Part shown: in pieces, positions 28,472-37,266 of the stretch | Numbering within the stretch: the stretch's first letter is position 1 | Layout of the letters: every line of letters starts with the position of its first letter | NCBI GenBank assembly: GCA_017510335.1 | Contig: JAFWNM010000037.1 | Span: forward strand, 25,915 to 89,914 | Origin: Paracoccaceae bacterium | GTDB lineage: Bacteria > Pseudomonadota > Alphaproteobacteria > Rhodobacterales > Rhodobacteraceae | Reading direction: 5' to 3' | DNA: 64,000 nt | Made by a program: the position numbers and the translations under genes | Notes under the pieces: generated by a model | Told to the model about the DNA's origin: nothing | The model's database searches: none | What the model saw: the letters and a program-made list of their open reading frames with translations, nothing else

Positions 28472-29464
28472 ATGTTGGACTTTGCCTGGACTGGAAAGAT
28501 GACCACAGCCACGCTTGCAGCCGGCGTTGCCCTTTGGGGGACAACGGCGCCTGGTCAGGATTTCACACTGAATATCAACACTGCATTATCCACATCAGAC
28601 CCGCTTTATGCAGGATTGGAGGCCCTGCAGGAAAACATCGCGCAAGCGTCCGGCGGGCGTATGGAAATCGTGCTTTACCCGAATTCGCAGCTTGGCCCGG
28701 ATGAAGATGTGCTGGAACAGGCACGGGCTGGCGCACCTGTGGCGGTGGTTGTGGATGGCGGGCGACTGGCTGTGTGGCAGCCCGAATTCGGTGTGCTTGG
28801 GGCACCCTATCTGGCATCGGGCTATGACGGCATCCGCAAGGTTGTCACATCCGATATGTTCGAAGGCTGGGTGCAGGCCTTGGCCGACAATGCCGATTTG
28901 CAGGTGCTAAGCTTCAACTGGTGGCAGGGCGAGCGGCACATGCTGACGCAGCGCCCCATCGCCACCCCAGCCGATCTGGCAGGGATTCGCGTGCGCACCC
29001 CCGGCGCGCCCGTCTGGACCGGCACTGTCACGGCCATGGGGGCCACGCCCACCCCCCTGCCTTGGGGCGAGGTGTATTCCGCGCTGTCGGCCAATGTCAT
29101 CGATGGGGCCGAGGCACAGTTTCCCGCCATTCTGGGCGCAAACCTGCACGAGGTGGTGAGCCATATCACCAAGACATCGCATATCAACCTGATCACGGGC
29201 CTTGTGACATCCGGCCCCTGGTTCGCCAGCCTGCCAGAGGATTTGCAAGCTATCCTGCGCGAGGAATCTTTGCGCGCTGGCGATATCGCATCCTACGGAA
29301 CCCGCGATTCCCTGGAGGAGATCGAGGCCGCGCTGGTCGCAGCAGGTGTCAGCGTGGACGAAGTGGACCTGACCCCGTTTCAGGACGCGACCGCGGTTGT
29401 CTATGACAACCTTGGATACGGCGAATTGCGCGATGTGCTGCGCGACATGGCTGCCGCAGACTGA
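28472..29464 (+). CDS. DctP-type TRAP solute-binding protein (sugar-acid locus)
   Basis: A 330-residue periplasmic receptor. The signal peptide is at residues 1-28, and the mature part starts QDFTLNINTALSTSDPLYAG. The DctP signature is in IRVRTPGAPVWTGTVTAMGATPTPLPWGE (the Arg that binds the substrate carboxylate, then the WGE motif), followed by NVIDGAEAQFPAILGANLHEVV. The ribosome site AGGAGG is excellent. It lies next to mannonate dehydratase and a GntR regulator, so a uronate or aldonate substrate is likely. Confidence 0.9.
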   Translation: MLDFAWTGKMTTATLAAGVALWGTTAPGQDFTLNINTALSTSDPLYAGLEALQENIAQASGGRMEIVLYPNSQLGPDEDVLEQARAGAPVAVVVDGGRLAVWQPEFGVLGAPYLASGYDGIRKVVTSDMFEGWVQALADNADLQVLSFNWWQGERHMLTQRPIATPADLAGIRVRTPGAPVWTGTVTAMGATPTPLPWGEVYSALSANVIDGAEAQFPAILGANLHEVVSHITKTSHINLITGLVTSGPWFASLPEDLQAILREESLRAGDIASYGTRDSLEEIEAALVAAGVSVDEVDLTPFQDATAVVYDNLGYGELRDVLRDMAAAD

Positions 29465-29659
29465 CACCCGTTGCATGGGCACGCGAAGCGGGTTTGCCGC
29501 CTGAACCGGGCGGCAAACCCCAAAACAGCAGGGCCGGCACGCGGAAGGGTGATCCGCGCAGCCGCCGCGCGCCCCGGGCGCGAAGCTGTTGACCATGGGG
29601 GCCACATAAAGCCCCCATCGCGGCGTCATATCTGTTCAAGAAAAAAAAGGGGGGGGCGC

Positions 29660-30157
29660 ATGCCGGAATTTTACAACAAGGCCGAATTCGCGGTCGGCAT
29701 GACGATTCTGGCCGCGATAACCGGGCTGGTTTTCAGTGCGGCAGTGATGCGTTTTTTCGGCAAACCCCTGATCTGGTCCGTTGACCTTGCGCAGCTGTTG
29801 TTCATATGGCTGTGCTTTCTGGGGGCCACGCGCGCCTTGCGCAAACGCGGGCATCTGGGAATTGATCTTCTGGTGCGCTATCTGCCCCACCGCCCGCGCC
29901 TGTGGCTGGAAACGGCTATTGCCGTTGTGTCGCTGGTTTTCCTTGGGGCGCTGATTTTCTATGGCATCCGCCTGACAATGGCCAATCTTGCGCGTCAGTT
30001 CGGCGACAGCGGGCTAAGTTATGCATGGGTGACAGGGGCTGTGCCTTTTGGGTCGGCCATGCTGGCCGTATCGCTTCTGGCCAATCTGAACGAAGCGTGG
30101 CGAACCCCCGGCAGCCTGATCTTCACACGCACGCCAAAGGAAGCCCCCACAACATGA
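29660..30157 (+). CDS. TRAP transporter small permease (DctQ type)
   Basis: A 165-residue four-span membrane protein with the DctQ signature LAQLLFIWLCFLGATRALRKRGHLGIDLL. The start at 29660 follows an unusual run of nine A and seven G residues (29641-29656 region) that holds the ribosome site. The 195 bases between the binding-protein gene and this one contain a GCGGCAAACC-type hairpin area that may attenuate the membrane genes relative to the abundant receptor. It overlaps the large permease by four bases. Confidence 0.88.
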   Translation: MPEFYNKAEFAVGMTILAAITGLVFSAAVMRFFGKPLIWSVDLAQLLFIWLCFLGATRALRKRGHLGIDLLVRYLPHRPRLWLETAIAVVSLVFLGALIFYGIRLTMANLARQFGDSGLSYAWVTGAVPFGSAMLAVSLLANLNEAWRTPGSLIFTRTPKEAPTT

Positions 30158-31434
30158 CCCCGATCGCGCTTGTATTTCTGGTCTTGATGCTGATCGGTGC
30201 CCCGGTGGCATTGGCCATTGGCATGGCAGGATTCACGTTTTTCCTGAATTCCCCGATTATGCCCATGTCCATCGGGGTGCAGAAGATTGCCGCAGTCAGC
30301 CAAAGCTTTCCACTGCTGGCGGTGCCGTTTTTCGTACTGGCGGGGCATTTGATGAATGCAAGCGACATTACCGAACGGTTGTTCCGCTTCGCGCGCATTT
30401 CCGTCAGCTGGATGAGTGGCGGGCTGGCGCAAGTGTCCATCCTGCTGTCAACGCTGATGGGCGGGGTCAGTGGCTCGGCTGTTGCCGATGCCGCCATGCA
30501 AAGCCGCGTTGTCGGCCCGCAAATGCTGGCGCAGGGATATGGGCGTGGCTATACAGCAGCGGTAATTGCGCTAAGTTCGCTGATCACTGCGACGATCCCC
30601 CCTTCTATCGGATTGATCCTGTATGGGTTCGTCGGGCAGGTGTCCATTGGCAGGCTGTTCATGGCCGGCATTGTGCCGGGGCTGTTGATGATGGCCTTGA
30701 TGATGTGTGCCGCAGCCCTTGTCGCGCGCCGTCGCGGGTATGGCGCCGCCCCTGCCGAGGCCACAGGCGCACGCGCCCTTGCCCGCGCGGCATGGGATGC
30801 GAAATGGGCGCTGCTGTTTCCGGTGCTGTTGATGCTGGCCATCCGTGGCGGGGTTTTCACCCCGTCCGAGGTAGGGGCTTTTGCCGTGGTTTATGCAATT
30901 GCCATCGGCACGCTGGGCCACCGGGTGCTGACATGGGAAAAGCTCAAGCGCGCCTTTGGCGATGCGTTATCGGATATCGGAATGATCATGCTGATCATCC
31001 TGATGTCGGGGATGCTGGGCTTTGCCATCATTTTCTTGCGATTGCCGCAAGAAGTGTCGGGTTTCTTGCTGAACGGGCTTTCGAACCCTGTCGCGGTCAT
31101 CACGGTGGTTTTGCTTGGATTGTTCATCGCGGGGCTGATCATCGAAAGCACGATTCTGGTTTTGTTGCTCACACCGATCCTTGTGCCTGTCGTCCAAAGC
31201 GTGGGTGTGGACCCTGTGCATTTCGGCATTCTTATGATGACGATTGTTACGCTGGGATCGATGACGCCCCCGGTCGGGGTTGCGATGTATACGGTCTGTT
31301 CGCTGCTGAACACCCCGCTGGAAGATTACATACGCGACAGCCTGCCCTTTCTGGCCTGTGTTCTTGTGCTGATCATCATTCTTGTGGCCTTTCCGGGGCT
31401 GGTCCTGTTCCTGCCGAACCTGATGTTCGGCTGA
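30154..31434 (+). CDS. TRAP transporter large permease (DctM type)
   Basis: A 426-residue, roughly 12-span carrier, intact. Family signatures are LLAVPFFVLAGHLMNASDIT, STLMGGVSGSAVADAAMQSR, ATIPPSIGLILYGFVG and SMTPPVGVAMYTVCSLL. It couples solute import to a sodium or proton gradient together with the two genes before it. It is a useful intact comparison for the interrupted DctM gene at 37859/47294. A dispersed repeat follows the stop by 70 bases. Confidence 0.93.
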   Translation: MTPIALVFLVLMLIGAPVALAIGMAGFTFFLNSPIMPMSIGVQKIAAVSQSFPLLAVPFFVLAGHLMNASDITERLFRFARISVSWMSGGLAQVSILLSTLMGGVSGSAVADAAMQSRVVGPQMLAQGYGRGYTAAVIALSSLITATIPPSIGLILYGFVGQVSIGRLFMAGIVPGLLMMALMMCAAALVARRRGYGAAPAEATGARALARAAWDAKWALLFPVLLMLAIRGGVFTPSEVGAFAVVYAIAIGTLGHRVLTWEKLKRAFGDALSDIGMIMLIILMSGMLGFAIIFLRLPQEVSGFLLNGLSNPVAVITVVLLGLFIAGLIIESTILVLLLTPILVPVVQSVGVDPVHFGILMMTIVTLGSMTPPVGVAMYTVCSLLNTPLEDYIRDSLPFLACVLVLIIILVAFPGLVLFLPNLMFG

Positions 31435-31505
31435 CAGCCGCAGGCCCAAAGGGACCGGCGCCGGTTTCATATTTGCACACGCGTATCGGGCTTTTGGCAA
31501 TGTCG

Positions 31506-31734
31506 GGCCTGAAAGGGACTATCGCACTTGGCTTGAGTCCGCGCACTCGGCGGGCCGGGGTCTGCCGATCCGGCGTTATAGGGGAAGCGCTTTATCCAGG
31601 CGGTATAATCCTGGCTTCAAAGGCTTGGCACAGCTTCAGGTCATCGGCAGGCCGCGGGACGGCCCGCCGATGGTGCGGCGGCCTGCGGCCTTGATTCCGC
31701 ACCGGGGCATTCCGCCAGACGTCCCCTTCAGGCC
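31506..31734 (+). repeat. Dispersed structured intergenic repeat, copy 3
   Basis: The most complete copy, with near-perfect terminal inverted repeats: it starts GGCCTGAAAGGGAC and ends GTCCCCTTCAGGCC. The internal CATCGGC...GCCGATG hairpin encloses the GGCCGCGGGACGGCC core shared by all three copies. It occupies the 347-base gap between the TRAP permease and the converging epimerase gene; nothing else is seen there. Confidence 0.88.
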
Positions 31735-31781
31735 CAAATGCGCCCCCTCAGGCACAGGTTTCACCCCAACCGCATCAGGCA

Positions 31782-32672
31782 TCAGCGCCCCAGAACATCC
31801 CGCCAGTCATGTTGCGGATTGAACCCCAACAGCGCTTTTGCCTTGGCGTTGGAATAGAATGTCTCCTGCTCGTCCATCTGGCGCGTCAAGGGCACATCCG
31901 CATAATATTCGGCAATCAGATCCGATGTGCTGGTCGCCACAGAATGGGTGTCATTTGACACATTGAAAACCTGATATCCCAGCCCGTCAACTTGCACGCA
32001 CCGCTCCACCATATGCCCCAGATCGCGCGCGTCGATATAGGCAAAGAAATTGCGCCGCCGAAGCGACGGGTTTTGCATATAGTCGGGGAATTGCGCGGCG
32101 TAGTCTTCCGGCTCGATCACGTTATTGATGCGCAAACCGTAGATATCTGCACCACTTCTGCGCTGGAAACACTGCGCTGTCGCTTCGTTGACCACCTTGG
32201 ACATGGCATAGCTGTCTTCAGGAACAGTGGGGTGGTTTTCATCCAGCGGCAGGTAGTCGGGCTTGCGTTCGCCATCCGCAAAGCACACGCCATAAGTCGT
32301 TTCCGAGGATGCGAACACGATCTTGCACACGCCAAGCTTCAACGCGGCATCAATGACATTATAGGTGCCCAGCGTATTCACGCGGAAACATTCATTATCG
32401 CTTTTCAACAAGATACGCGGGACGGCTGCGAAATGGACGACAGCATCGAAACGAGGCACACCTGTGCCCGGGTCCAGTTCGTCAAACCCGGCATAGCTGG
32501 ACATGACGTCAAACATCTGCCCCGCATCGGTAATATCGGCAATGCGGTTATCCACACCCGCCAGCGCCAGCGGCGCAAGATCCACGTTCAGCACGCGGTG
32601 GCCCTGTTGCAGCAAATAGGCTATTGCGTGGCGCCCTGCCTTGCCAGCACCCCCAGTGAACAGAATACGCAT
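31782..32672 (-). CDS. NAD-dependent epimerase/dehydratase (extended SDR)
   Basis: A 296-residue extended short-chain dehydrogenase. It has the nucleotide motif FTGGAGKAGRHAIAYLL at the N-terminus, AVVHFAAVPR near 78, active-site SSET, and Y-x-x-x-K in SYAMSKVVNE near 155. Sugar-nucleotide or sugar-acid epimerases and uronate dehydrogenases share this fold, and the substrate is not readable. It is the last gene of a minus-strand unit with a Gfo/Idh/MocA oxidoreductase and a GntR/UTRA regulator, and probably acts on the same sugar as the divergent operon. Confidence 0.85.
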   Translation of the reverse strand: MRILFTGGAGKAGRHAIAYLLQQGHRVLNVDLAPLALAGVDNRIADITDAGQMFDVMSSYAGFDELDPGTGVPRFDAVVHFAAVPRILLKSDNECFRVNTLGTYNVIDAALKLGVCKIVFASSETTYGVCFADGERKPDYLPLDENHPTVPEDSYAMSKVVNEATAQCFQRRSGADIYGLRINNVIEPEDYAAQFPDYMQNPSLRRRNFFAYIDARDLGHMVERCVQVDGLGYQVFNVSNDTHSVATSTSDLIAEYYADVPLTRQMDEQETFYSNAKAKALLGFNPQHDWRDVLGR

Positions 32673-32696
32673 GGCCGCTTCCTTCTTATGTGACTG

Positions 32697-33827
32697 TCAC
32701 GCAGTGTCAGGTGCCGGGGCGCTGGTGTCAATGCGTCCGTCAGCGTGCAGCCGCACAGCCTGCCCTGTCAGCGCGGAATGCTGCGCGGCCAACCCCATCT
32801 GGACGGCCCACAGACCATCCGACAAGGTGACATCGACCTTGCCGCGCCCGCGCACCACATCGGCAAAGCGGGCATGCTGGTAGAAGGTTGATCCATTGTG
32901 GTCCCCTGCTTCCAGAAGCGCGGGGTCAACGGGAACAGCCATCTGGCGTGGTCCTTTGGGGCTGCGCGGGCTGACGATCAGCTGCGGGACGGGCGGCGCC
33001 CCCAGATGCGGCGGCCAGAACCGCCCCGGACCGGGCACAAGGCATTCGATGCGTGCATCGGGACCGACGGCAGTGATCTCTTCCTGGTAGCGCGCCCCTT
33101 CCGCGAACATGCACAATTCCAACATTGCCCGCGCGCCACGCGCAAAATCCACAATCACATAGGCATTGTCCCAAATGTCTGGCTGCACGCCGTCATAGCG
33201 TTCCTCCAGATGGTTCACATCCTGCCCGCCCGACGCCATGATGCGAACCGGGTTATCATTCATAATCAACCGCATAAGGTCAAAAAAGTGACAGCATTTT
33301 TCAACCAGCGTGCCGCCGGTGTTGCGGTTGAAGCGATTCCAGTCGCCAATTTTCGGCAGAAAGGGAAAGCGGTGTTCGCGGATGCTGAGCATCTTTATAC
33401 CGCCAGTCACCTGTTGGGCCTGTTGCACAAATTCTGCAACAGGCGGCATATAGCGGTATTCCATCGCAACCCAAAGCGGCGCGCCATAGTCCAGCGCCAG
33501 CAACGTGTCGAAATGCGCAGGGTCCGTGAAGACAGGCTTTTCCACCAGCAGCGGCAGCGGGCGGTTGGCCGCGATCTGCGCCATCTGGGTGACGTGCAGG
33601 TGGTTCGGGCTGGCGATCAGCAGCGCATCCAGCGTGTCCGTGGCAAGCAGGCTGTCGATTGTGTCGTGAAACTGCGCCATGGGGGCCAGTGCCTGCGCTT
33701 GCGCGCGCATGCCCGCGTCGGGTTCAAAAATCGCGGCGACCTGTGCCCCGTCGATCAGGGCGATATTGCGCAAGTGTTCCTGCCCCATCATGCCGCAGCC
33801 GATGATGCCGTATCGTATTTTTTCCAA
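32697..33827 (-). CDS. Gfo/Idh/MocA-family oxidoreductase
   Basis: A 376-residue NAD(P)-dependent dehydrogenase. The Rossmann motif is YGIIGCGMMGQEHLRNIALI (residues 4-24), the EKP motif is LLVEKPVFTDPAHF near 97, and the substrate-domain His/Asp region is EKCCHFFDLMRLIMND near 172. Family members oxidise sugars, inositols or their acids. It sits between the epimerase and the UTRA regulator in one unit, 24 and 11 bases from each, and opposite the monooxygenase operon. Confidence 0.9.
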   Translation of the reverse strand: MEKIRYGIIGCGMMGQEHLRNIALIDGAQVAAIFEPDAGMRAQAQALAPMAQFHDTIDSLLATDTLDALLIASPNHLHVTQMAQIAANRPLPLLVEKPVFTDPAHFDTLLALDYGAPLWVAMEYRYMPPVAEFVQQAQQVTGGIKMLSIREHRFPFLPKIGDWNRFNRNTGGTLVEKCCHFFDLMRLIMNDNPVRIMASGGQDVNHLEERYDGVQPDIWDNAYVIVDFARGARAMLELCMFAEGARYQEEITAVGPDARIECLVPGPGRFWPPHLGAPPVPQLIVSPRSPKGPRQMAVPVDPALLEAGDHNGSTFYQHARFADVVRGRGKVDVTLSDGLWAVQMGLAAQHSALTGQAVRLHADGRIDTSAPAPDTA

Positions 33828-33838
33828 CGCAGATGTCC

Positions 33839-34540
33839 TTATTTCAGTCTGACAGTGTAGCGAACGCGCACCGGGTCATACCATGTCCAGGACGCTTCAA
33901 CGGGTGTGCCCTGGTGGCTGTGGCTGATGCGGGTGATCATGGGCAGGGGCGTGCCCGGCGGGTGGGGGAATTCCGCAGGCGCCCAGTCGGGAACCGGCCC
34001 TTGGCCCACGCTGTCCACTGCACGCGCGATGCGCAGGTTCAACCGCGTGCGGTAGAAATAATACAACGATTCTGACAATTCCGGCACTGACAGCGTGGCG
34101 GCCTGACCTGCATCAAGCCAAATCTCCTCGACTGCGGCGACGATACCGGACAGGAAGCGCAACCGCCGGATACGGTGACCATGACTGTGGGGGCCGAAAT
34201 CAGGCAATGCAGGGTCTTTGGGCAAGCGGTCAACCGACAGCACGCGCGCCTTGGGCAACCCGCCCCCGCAGGCCAGTTCCAGCCGCAAGAACGCATAGAC
34301 CGAGTCTGTCTCGGCCCGCGCGCGGATGTAATTGCCAGACCCCTGCACGCGTTCCAGAAGGTGTTTTTCCTGCAACGCCGCAAGCGCCTTGCGCAGGGTG
34401 CCCACGGAAATTCCATGCGCGGCCGCCATATGGCGTTCGGGGGGCAGACGTTCCCCATCGACCAGCCGGCCCGCAGCAATATCGCGGATCAGAAGTTCTG
34501 CTATCTGCATGTGAAGCGGCAGTGATCCAGTATCAGACAT
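33839..34540 (-). CDS. GntR-family regulator with UTRA domain (HutC type)
   Basis: A 233-residue regulator. The winged HTH lies at residues about 7-70 (GERLPPERHMAAAHGISVGTLRKALAAL), and the UTRA ligand domain at about 90-230 (VAAVEEIWLDAGQAATL, VEASWTWYDPVRVRY). UTRA proteins usually sense sugar phosphates or related small molecules. It is divergent from the flavin monooxygenase operon and heads the Gfo/Idh-epimerase unit, so it probably controls both through the AT-rich intergenic stretch at 34562-34598. Confidence 0.88.
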   Translation of the reverse strand: MSDTGSLPLHMQIAELLIRDIAAGRLVDGERLPPERHMAAAHGISVGTLRKALAALQEKHLLERVQGSGNYIRARAETDSVYAFLRLELACGGGLPKARVLSVDRLPKDPALPDFGPHSHGHRIRRLRFLSGIVAAVEEIWLDAGQAATLSVPELSESLYYFYRTRLNLRIARAVDSVGQGPVPDWAPAEFPHPPGTPLPMITRISHSHQGTPVEASWTWYDPVRVRYTVRLK

Positions 34541-34561
34541 AGCCCCCCCCTCTGGCCGCTG

Positions 34562-34598
34562 AAAATAAAATTGATACTCTATTGATTTACTATTTTCG
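34562..34598. promoter_or_regulatory. AT-rich divergent promoter/operator region
   Basis: A 37-base AT-rich island in high-GC surroundings. Short runs AAAAT and ATTTT face each other around TTGATACTCTATTGATTTAC, which contains TTGATA and TTGATT elements usable as -35 hexamers. It lies between the UTRA regulator and the monooxygenase operon and is the likely regulator target. No exact consensus is claimed. Confidence 0.35.
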
Positions 34599-34642
34599 AC
34601 CTGCTAGCAAGTCCAAAAGATACATGTGGGATGGAGATTTTC

Positions 34643-35800
34643 ATGAGCATCGTGCCCGTCACTTCGGCCGATCTGGATGGCGCAGAGGTAAGCTGGTTCG
34701 CGGCGCTGTGTTCGGATGATTACGAATTCCTGGGCGTGCCGGACGGGCGCTTGCGGTCAAGCTGGGCGCATTGTTCCAGCATTGTCAAAACGGCCGAACG
34801 CAACGGGTTTCGCAACATCTTGTGCCCGTCCAGTTTTCAGGTCGGACAGGACACGCTGTCTTTCGTGGCGGGCTGCGCGCCCATCACCGAACATATCAAT
34901 TTTCTGGCCGCAATCCGCTGCGGGGAAATGCAGCCTGTCATGCTGGCGCGCACTGTGGCGACACTGGATCATATGTTGCAGGGGCGTTTGACCCTGAATG
35001 TCATTTCGTCGGATTTCCCCGGCGAAGTTGCCGAAAGTGCGTATCGCTACAAGCGCAGCCATGAAGTGGTCGAAATCCTGCGGCAGGCATGGACACGCGA
35101 GCATATTGAGTATTCCGGCGAGATTTATCAGATCAGCAAGTTGAATGCCGATCCTGCGCGCCCCTATCAGCAATACGGCGGTCCGCTTTTGTATTTTGGC
35201 GGCTATTCCCCCGATGCGCTGGAACTGTGCGGGGCGCATTGCGATGTCTACCTGATGTGGCCCGAACCCAAAGAGGTTCTTGCCCAGCGCATGCGCGATG
35301 TTCACGCCCGCGCACAGGCCCATGGCCGCACGCTGGATTACGGGCTGCGCGTGCATGTCATCGTGCGCGACACCGAGGCCGAGGCGCGGGATTATGCCGA
35401 ACATATCGCCAGCAAGCTGGATGACGAATACGGCAAGCTGATCCGCGAGCGCGCGCATGACAGCATCAGCCTGGGTGTGGCGCATCAGGCCCGCGCGCGC
35501 GAACTGGCCGACAAGTTCGGCTACGCGGAACCCAACCTGTGGACAGGCGTGGGGCGCGCGCGGTCCGGCTGCGGTGCCGCGCTGGTGGGGTCGGTGGATC
35601 AGGTCCTGAGCAAGCTGGAAGACTACCGCGCCATGGGCATCCGCGCCTTCATCCTGTCAGGATACCCCCATCATGACGAAGCCGACATTTTCGGCCAGAA
35701 GGTTATGCCGCATCTGAAAACCGTGTCACTGCCGCATGAATATGGCCGCGTGCCCGCCCAGACCCCTGCAACCCCCCTTGGAACCGGAGAGCGTCGCTGA
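34643..35800 (+). CDS. LLM-class flavin-dependent monooxygenase, alkanesulfonate monooxygenase-like
   Basis: A 385-residue TIM-barrel flavoenzyme of the luciferase-like family, close in length and motifs to SsuD (about 380). Visible are a hydrophobic strand ending in CPSSFQ, TEHINFLAAIRCGEMQP, ARTVATLDHMLQGRLTLNVI and GPLLYFGGYSPDAL. It uses reduced FMN and oxygen, typically to cleave a C-S bond and release sulfite. The flavin reductase encoded two genes later supplies FMNH2. With the aldo-keto reductase between them, this trio matches the composition of sulfoquinovose monooxygenase operons. The start at 34643 has GGAG seven bases upstream; an ATG four codons earlier is possible. Confidence 0.85.
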   Translation: MSIVPVTSADLDGAEVSWFAALCSDDYEFLGVPDGRLRSSWAHCSSIVKTAERNGFRNILCPSSFQVGQDTLSFVAGCAPITEHINFLAAIRCGEMQPVMLARTVATLDHMLQGRLTLNVISSDFPGEVAESAYRYKRSHEVVEILRQAWTREHIEYSGEIYQISKLNADPARPYQQYGGPLLYFGGYSPDALELCGAHCDVYLMWPEPKEVLAQRMRDVHARAQAHGRTLDYGLRVHVIVRDTEAEARDYAEHIASKLDDEYGKLIRERAHDSISLGVAHQARARELADKFGYAEPNLWTGVGRARSGCGAALVGSVDQVLSKLEDYRAMGIRAFILSGYPHHDEADIFGQKVMPHLKTVSLPHEYGRVPAQTPATPLGTGERR

Positions 35801-36693
35801 TGGAAAAAATAGCGCTGACCCCTGATCTGGCCCTGTCGCGGCTGGTCTATGGAATGTGGCGTCTGGGGGATGATGCCGACACCAGCCCCGCCCATGTTCA
35901 GGCCAAGGTTGAAGCCTGCCTGCAGCAGGGCATAACCACGATGGATCAGGCCGATATTTACGGCGGCTATACAGCTGAAGCAATTTTTGGCGCCGCGCTG
36001 CGCCAAGCCCCGCATTTGCGTGACCAGATCCAGATTGTCACCAAATGCGACATCATAGCCCCTGCAGGCCGGCATTCCGGCGCACGGGTAAAATATTATG
36101 ACACCAGCGCCGCGCATATTTCCGCGTCAGTTGAGGCCAGCTTGCGCGACATGGCCACGGACCATATCGATGTGTTGTTGATCCATCGTCCTGATCCGCT
36201 GATGAACCCCGACGAAACCGGCGCGGAACTGGACCGGCTGGTGACCAGTGGCAAGGTCCGCGCGGTCGGTGTGTCGAATTTCCGGCCCTTCGACATGGAC
36301 TTGCTGCAATCGCGCATGTCCACACGTTTGGTCACCAACCAGATTGAAATCAGTCTGATGGCACATGACGCGCTGACAAACGGGGACCTGGCCTATCTGC
36401 ATCAGCACAAGATCGCGCCCATGGCCTGGAGTCCCCTGGCAGGGGGCGCGTTGCAAACCGCTGCCCCTGACGAGTTGCGCGCGCGGCTGGAAGCCTTGGG
36501 GGCAGAGGCAAATGCAGATTGGAGCGCGGTGGCCATTGCATGGCTGCTGCACCATCCGGCAGGCATTTTGCCGGTTCTGGGCACCAATAGCCTGGGGCGT
36601 ATTGCGCGTATATCGGACGCGCTGCGCGTTCCCATGGACCGCCAGACATGGTTCGAGCTGTATACGCTGGCGCGCGGGCAAGAGGTTGCATGA
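35800..36693 (+). CDS. Aldo-keto reductase (YdhF-like; candidate 6-oxo-sugar reductase)
   Basis: A 297-residue NADPH-dependent reductase with the AKR tetrad readable as Asp 49 (TTMDQADIYGGY), Tyr 54, Lys 82 (IVTKCDI) and His 129 (VLLIHRPDPLM). GVSNFRPFDMDLLQ and MAWSPLAGGAL are family markers. In the SMO route of sulfoquinovose breakdown, an AKR reduces 6-oxo-glucose to glucose after desulfonation, which would suit this gene's place between a monooxygenase and a flavin reductase. The assignment to that step is inferred. Start and stop codons overlap both neighbours by 1-4 bases. Confidence 0.88.
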   Translation: MEKIALTPDLALSRLVYGMWRLGDDADTSPAHVQAKVEACLQQGITTMDQADIYGGYTAEAIFGAALRQAPHLRDQIQIVTKCDIIAPAGRHSGARVKYYDTSAAHISASVEASLRDMATDHIDVLLIHRPDPLMNPDETGAELDRLVTSGKVRAVGVSNFRPFDMDLLQSRMSTRLVTNQIEISLMAHDALTNGDLAYLHQHKIAPMAWSPLAGGALQTAAPDELRARLEALGAEANADWSAVAIAWLLHHPAGILPVLGTNSLGRIARISDALRVPMDRQTWFELYTLARGQEVA

Positions 36694-37211
36694 TGGCCGA
36701 TGGCGCATTGATGCCCCCCAAGGAATTCGTGCCCGGACGCGATAGCACGCGCCCTTTTCGGGATGCCTTGGGCTGTTTTGCGACCGGGGTTACGCTTGTC
36801 ACAATCGCAGGCAAGGACGGCCCCATGGGGTTTGCCGCCAATAGTTTCGCCGCCGTGTCGCTGGACCCGCCGCTGGTGTTGTGGTCGCCCGCGAAGTCAT
36901 CGCGCCGCTTTGCGCAATATGTGGGCGCGCGCCATTACGCAATTCACGTCCTGCCCCGTGACGGGCAGGATTTGCTGGCGCGTTTTGCCCGCGACGGTGC
37001 GGGGTTTGACGGGTTGGCACACCGGCACAATGCCGAAAATGTGCCGGTGCTGGATCATGCGCTGGCGCGGTTCGATTGCGTTCAATACGCCACGCATGAC
37101 GGCGGGGACCATGTCATCATCGTAGGAAAAGTGCTGCGGGCGGCGCATCGGGGGGGTGCGCCGCTTGTGTTCAGCCAGGGGGGCTACGGCACTTTCGGCC
37201 CGTTAGACTGA
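36690..37211 (+). CDS. Flavin reductase (FMN-binding split-barrel)
   Basis: A 173-residue flavin reductase-like protein with RDALGCFATGVTLVTI, GFAANSFAAVSLDPPLVLWSP, HYAIHVLP and DGGDHVIIVGKVL, the pattern of the two-component monooxygenase partners. It would reduce FMN with NAD(P)H for the LLM enzyme in the same operon. The start ATG at 36690 overlaps the aldo-keto reductase stop (ATGA). Confidence 0.9.
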   Translation: MMADGALMPPKEFVPGRDSTRPFRDALGCFATGVTLVTIAGKDGPMGFAANSFAAVSLDPPLVLWSPAKSSRRFAQYVGARHYAIHVLPRDGQDLLARFARDGAGFDGLAHRHNAENVPVLDHALARFDCVQYATHDGGDHVIIVGKVLRAAHRGGAPLVFSQGGYGTFGPLD

Positions 37212-37266
37212 CATAGTGACAGATGGCCTGACACTGACGGGCCAAGCAAAGGGAGGGGGGCGAAAC

